The notes beneath the pieces were generated by a model. The model did not search any database, had not been told where the DNA came from, and worked only from the letters and a program-made list of their open reading frames with translations. A program made the translations under genes and the position numbers. Below, in pieces: positions 14,900 through 15,801 of a stretch of DNA of 15,801 nucleotides. The number at the start of each line of letters is the position of its first letter. The first letter of the stretch is position 1. The stretch spans positions 1,894-17,694 of the forward strand of contig DHHU01000044.1 of the NCBI GenBank assembly GCA_002403445.1, in the 5' to 3' direction. Source of the stretch: Salinisphaeraceae bacterium UBA4764. GTDB taxonomy: Bacteria > Pseudomonadota > Gammaproteobacteria > Nevskiales > Salinisphaeraceae.

Positions 14900-15515
14900 A
14901 CAAAGGGTTATCGCCTCTTAGCGCCCCAAAGGCCTACTGGCATGGTAATCACAGCGCACTCCGGATTCATGCGCAAAATAAATCTGCCCATTCTCACGCT
15001 TGGCGCGTCGTCGAAAGGCCAGATAGCGTGTCTGCTTCCTTTTGACGCTCTCTACGGGCGTTTGTTGCCAGGCCCGCCGAAGCGGGGTGTCCAAGCCCAA
15101 GGGGCGGAGTGCGCGACCCACCGCCACGGCCGATAGCTGGATCAAAGGCTGGCGACGTAGCACTTCCCAATCGAGGTCACGCATCCACAACGCAAAGGGC
15201 AAACCATATTGACGCGGTTCGCTGACACGCAATACGCGAGACAGTCACTGCAGTTTAGTCGCCGTGAGCATAGTTGGCCGCCCCGACTTGGCCTGATTGT
15301 AGAGCACGTCACGACCTCCGTGATGGCTGCGTTTCAGCCAGCGATGCACAGGCCGCCGATTCACCCCCAGCGACTCGGTCATCGCCAATGGGCTTTTGCC
15401 TGGCGCGATCTAACCTACGGCTCACTGGCGAATCGCTGGTTTCGACTTCGCATACCGCTGTCGCCGGGGAACCTGTGCGGGTACCTCGCGCTCCGGTACG
15501 GTGATTGACTGCCCC
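14900..15515 (-). pseudogene. IS630-family transposase remnant
   Basis: Read on the minus strand. From 15382: MTESLGVNRRPVHRWLKR, a helix-turn-helix segment, then SGRPTMLTATKLQ and a TGA (15245-15247) where the family often has Trp. The same frame then continues LRVSEPRQYGLPFALWMRD, IQLSAVAVGRALRPLGL, LRRAWQQTPVE and AKRENGQIYFAHESGVRCDY, ending at 14918. The family's first catalytic Asp (YFxDE) is His here (YFAHE). Upstream, VSRRLDRARQ (about 15398-15440) and possibly ITVPEREVPAQVPRR are in other frames and extend the match towards 15515. Below 14930 LWGAKRR and RGDNPLW suggest more frameshifts. The C-terminal half with the other catalytic acids is missing. The element is dead; its ends and target-site duplication could not be found. 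Confidence 0.78.
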
Positions 15516-15801
15516 AAAGAGGAGACTTCTTTTACCTTTCGGTCTCGTCACGAGCTTGTTGTATAGGTTTTATGGGTGTGTTAAATAATAGGTAGTCGCT
15601 AAGATGTTCGAGATTATGTGACGTTCGTAACGGCAATTTTTTAAAAGGGATTACTCTGTCACAGCCAGTCTTTAGTTCGCTTCAATCAAACAGAACTAAA
15701 AAATTGCTTGATCAAGTATGATCTGTGTTTACAGCCCAGCGACGCTTTTAAAATTTAACAGGTTGGATTGGCTGAATTTTTCATAATGGCGCGCGATGCG
15801 A
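15516..15801. other. AT-rich region without a recognisable gene
   Basis: No gene can be supported in these 286 bases. They are richer in A and T than the rest of the window and hold the inverted repeats listed separately. Part may be the end of the IS630 element. An ATG at 15786 (MARDA) lies against the window edge and could start a gene, but it has no ribosome-binding site and cannot be judged. Confidence 0.4.
15671..15716. repeat. 8-bp inverted repeat and adjoining 10-bp palindrome
   Basis: TTTAGTTC (15671-15678) and GAACTAAA (15693-15700) are exact inverses around a 14-base loop. Six bases on lies the perfect palindrome CTTGATCAAG (15707-15716), followed directly by TATGAT (15717-15722), a -10-like hexamer. 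This could be an operator beside a promoter, but there is no -35 match. Confidence 0.35.

Noticed and set aside
14586..14903. Minus-strand open frame of 105 codons
   Set aside because: Most of it lies antisense to the HhH pseudogene. Only its first few codons may belong to the IS630 remnant in a shifted frame.
1..15801. CRISPR arrays, rRNA, integrase or phage genes
   Set aside because: No regularly spaced repeats, rRNA segments or such proteins were seen on either strand.

Overview
The window looks like a gammaproteobacterial chromosome, moderately GC-rich. The gene order nrdR-ribD-ribE-ribBA-ribH-nusB-thiL, the overlapping start/stop signals and Pseudomonas-like protein sequences (for example an AspRS that begins MMRSHY) all point that way. 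The genus cannot be named from the sequence alone. Nothing here looks like phage, CRISPR or a defence island.

Positions 1-10478 are a dense plus-strand run of housekeeping genes. aspS (aspartyl-tRNA synthetase, with residues typical of the non-discriminating type) and glyA (serine hydroxymethyltransferase) are followed by nrdR (ribonucleotide reductase repressor). Then comes a riboflavin cluster: ribD, ribE (riboflavin synthase), ribBA (its GTP cyclohydrolase half has no cysteines and is probably inactive) and ribH. nusB, thiL (thiamine-phosphate kinase) and cysS close the run. folD faces cysS tail to tail on the minus strand. glyA and folD both serve the tetrahydrofolate one-carbon pool. The GTP cyclohydrolase II that riboflavin synthesis needs must be encoded elsewhere.

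A 306-base spacer with one strong hairpin leads to a tRNA-Pro(UGG) with encoded CCA (11686-11762). Past the tRNA the content turns accessory: a beta-hydroxyacid dehydrogenase family gene preceded by three small hairpins, then a CytX-type transporter, probably for the thiamine precursor hydroxymethylpyrimidine. Its upstream region carries a degenerate, TPP-riboswitch-like stretch.

From about 14320 to the end no intact gene is visible. Frame-by-frame reading shows two decayed genes: a plus-strand helix-hairpin-helix endonuclease-like pseudogene (14437-14853, frameshifts and a stop), and a minus-strand IS630-family transposase remnant (about 14900-15515, an internal stop, frameshifts and a lost catalytic Asp). 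The last 280 bases are AT-rich with small inverted repeats. The main value beyond routine annotation lies in these hidden remnants and in the unexplained leaders. I did not find a convincing new system.
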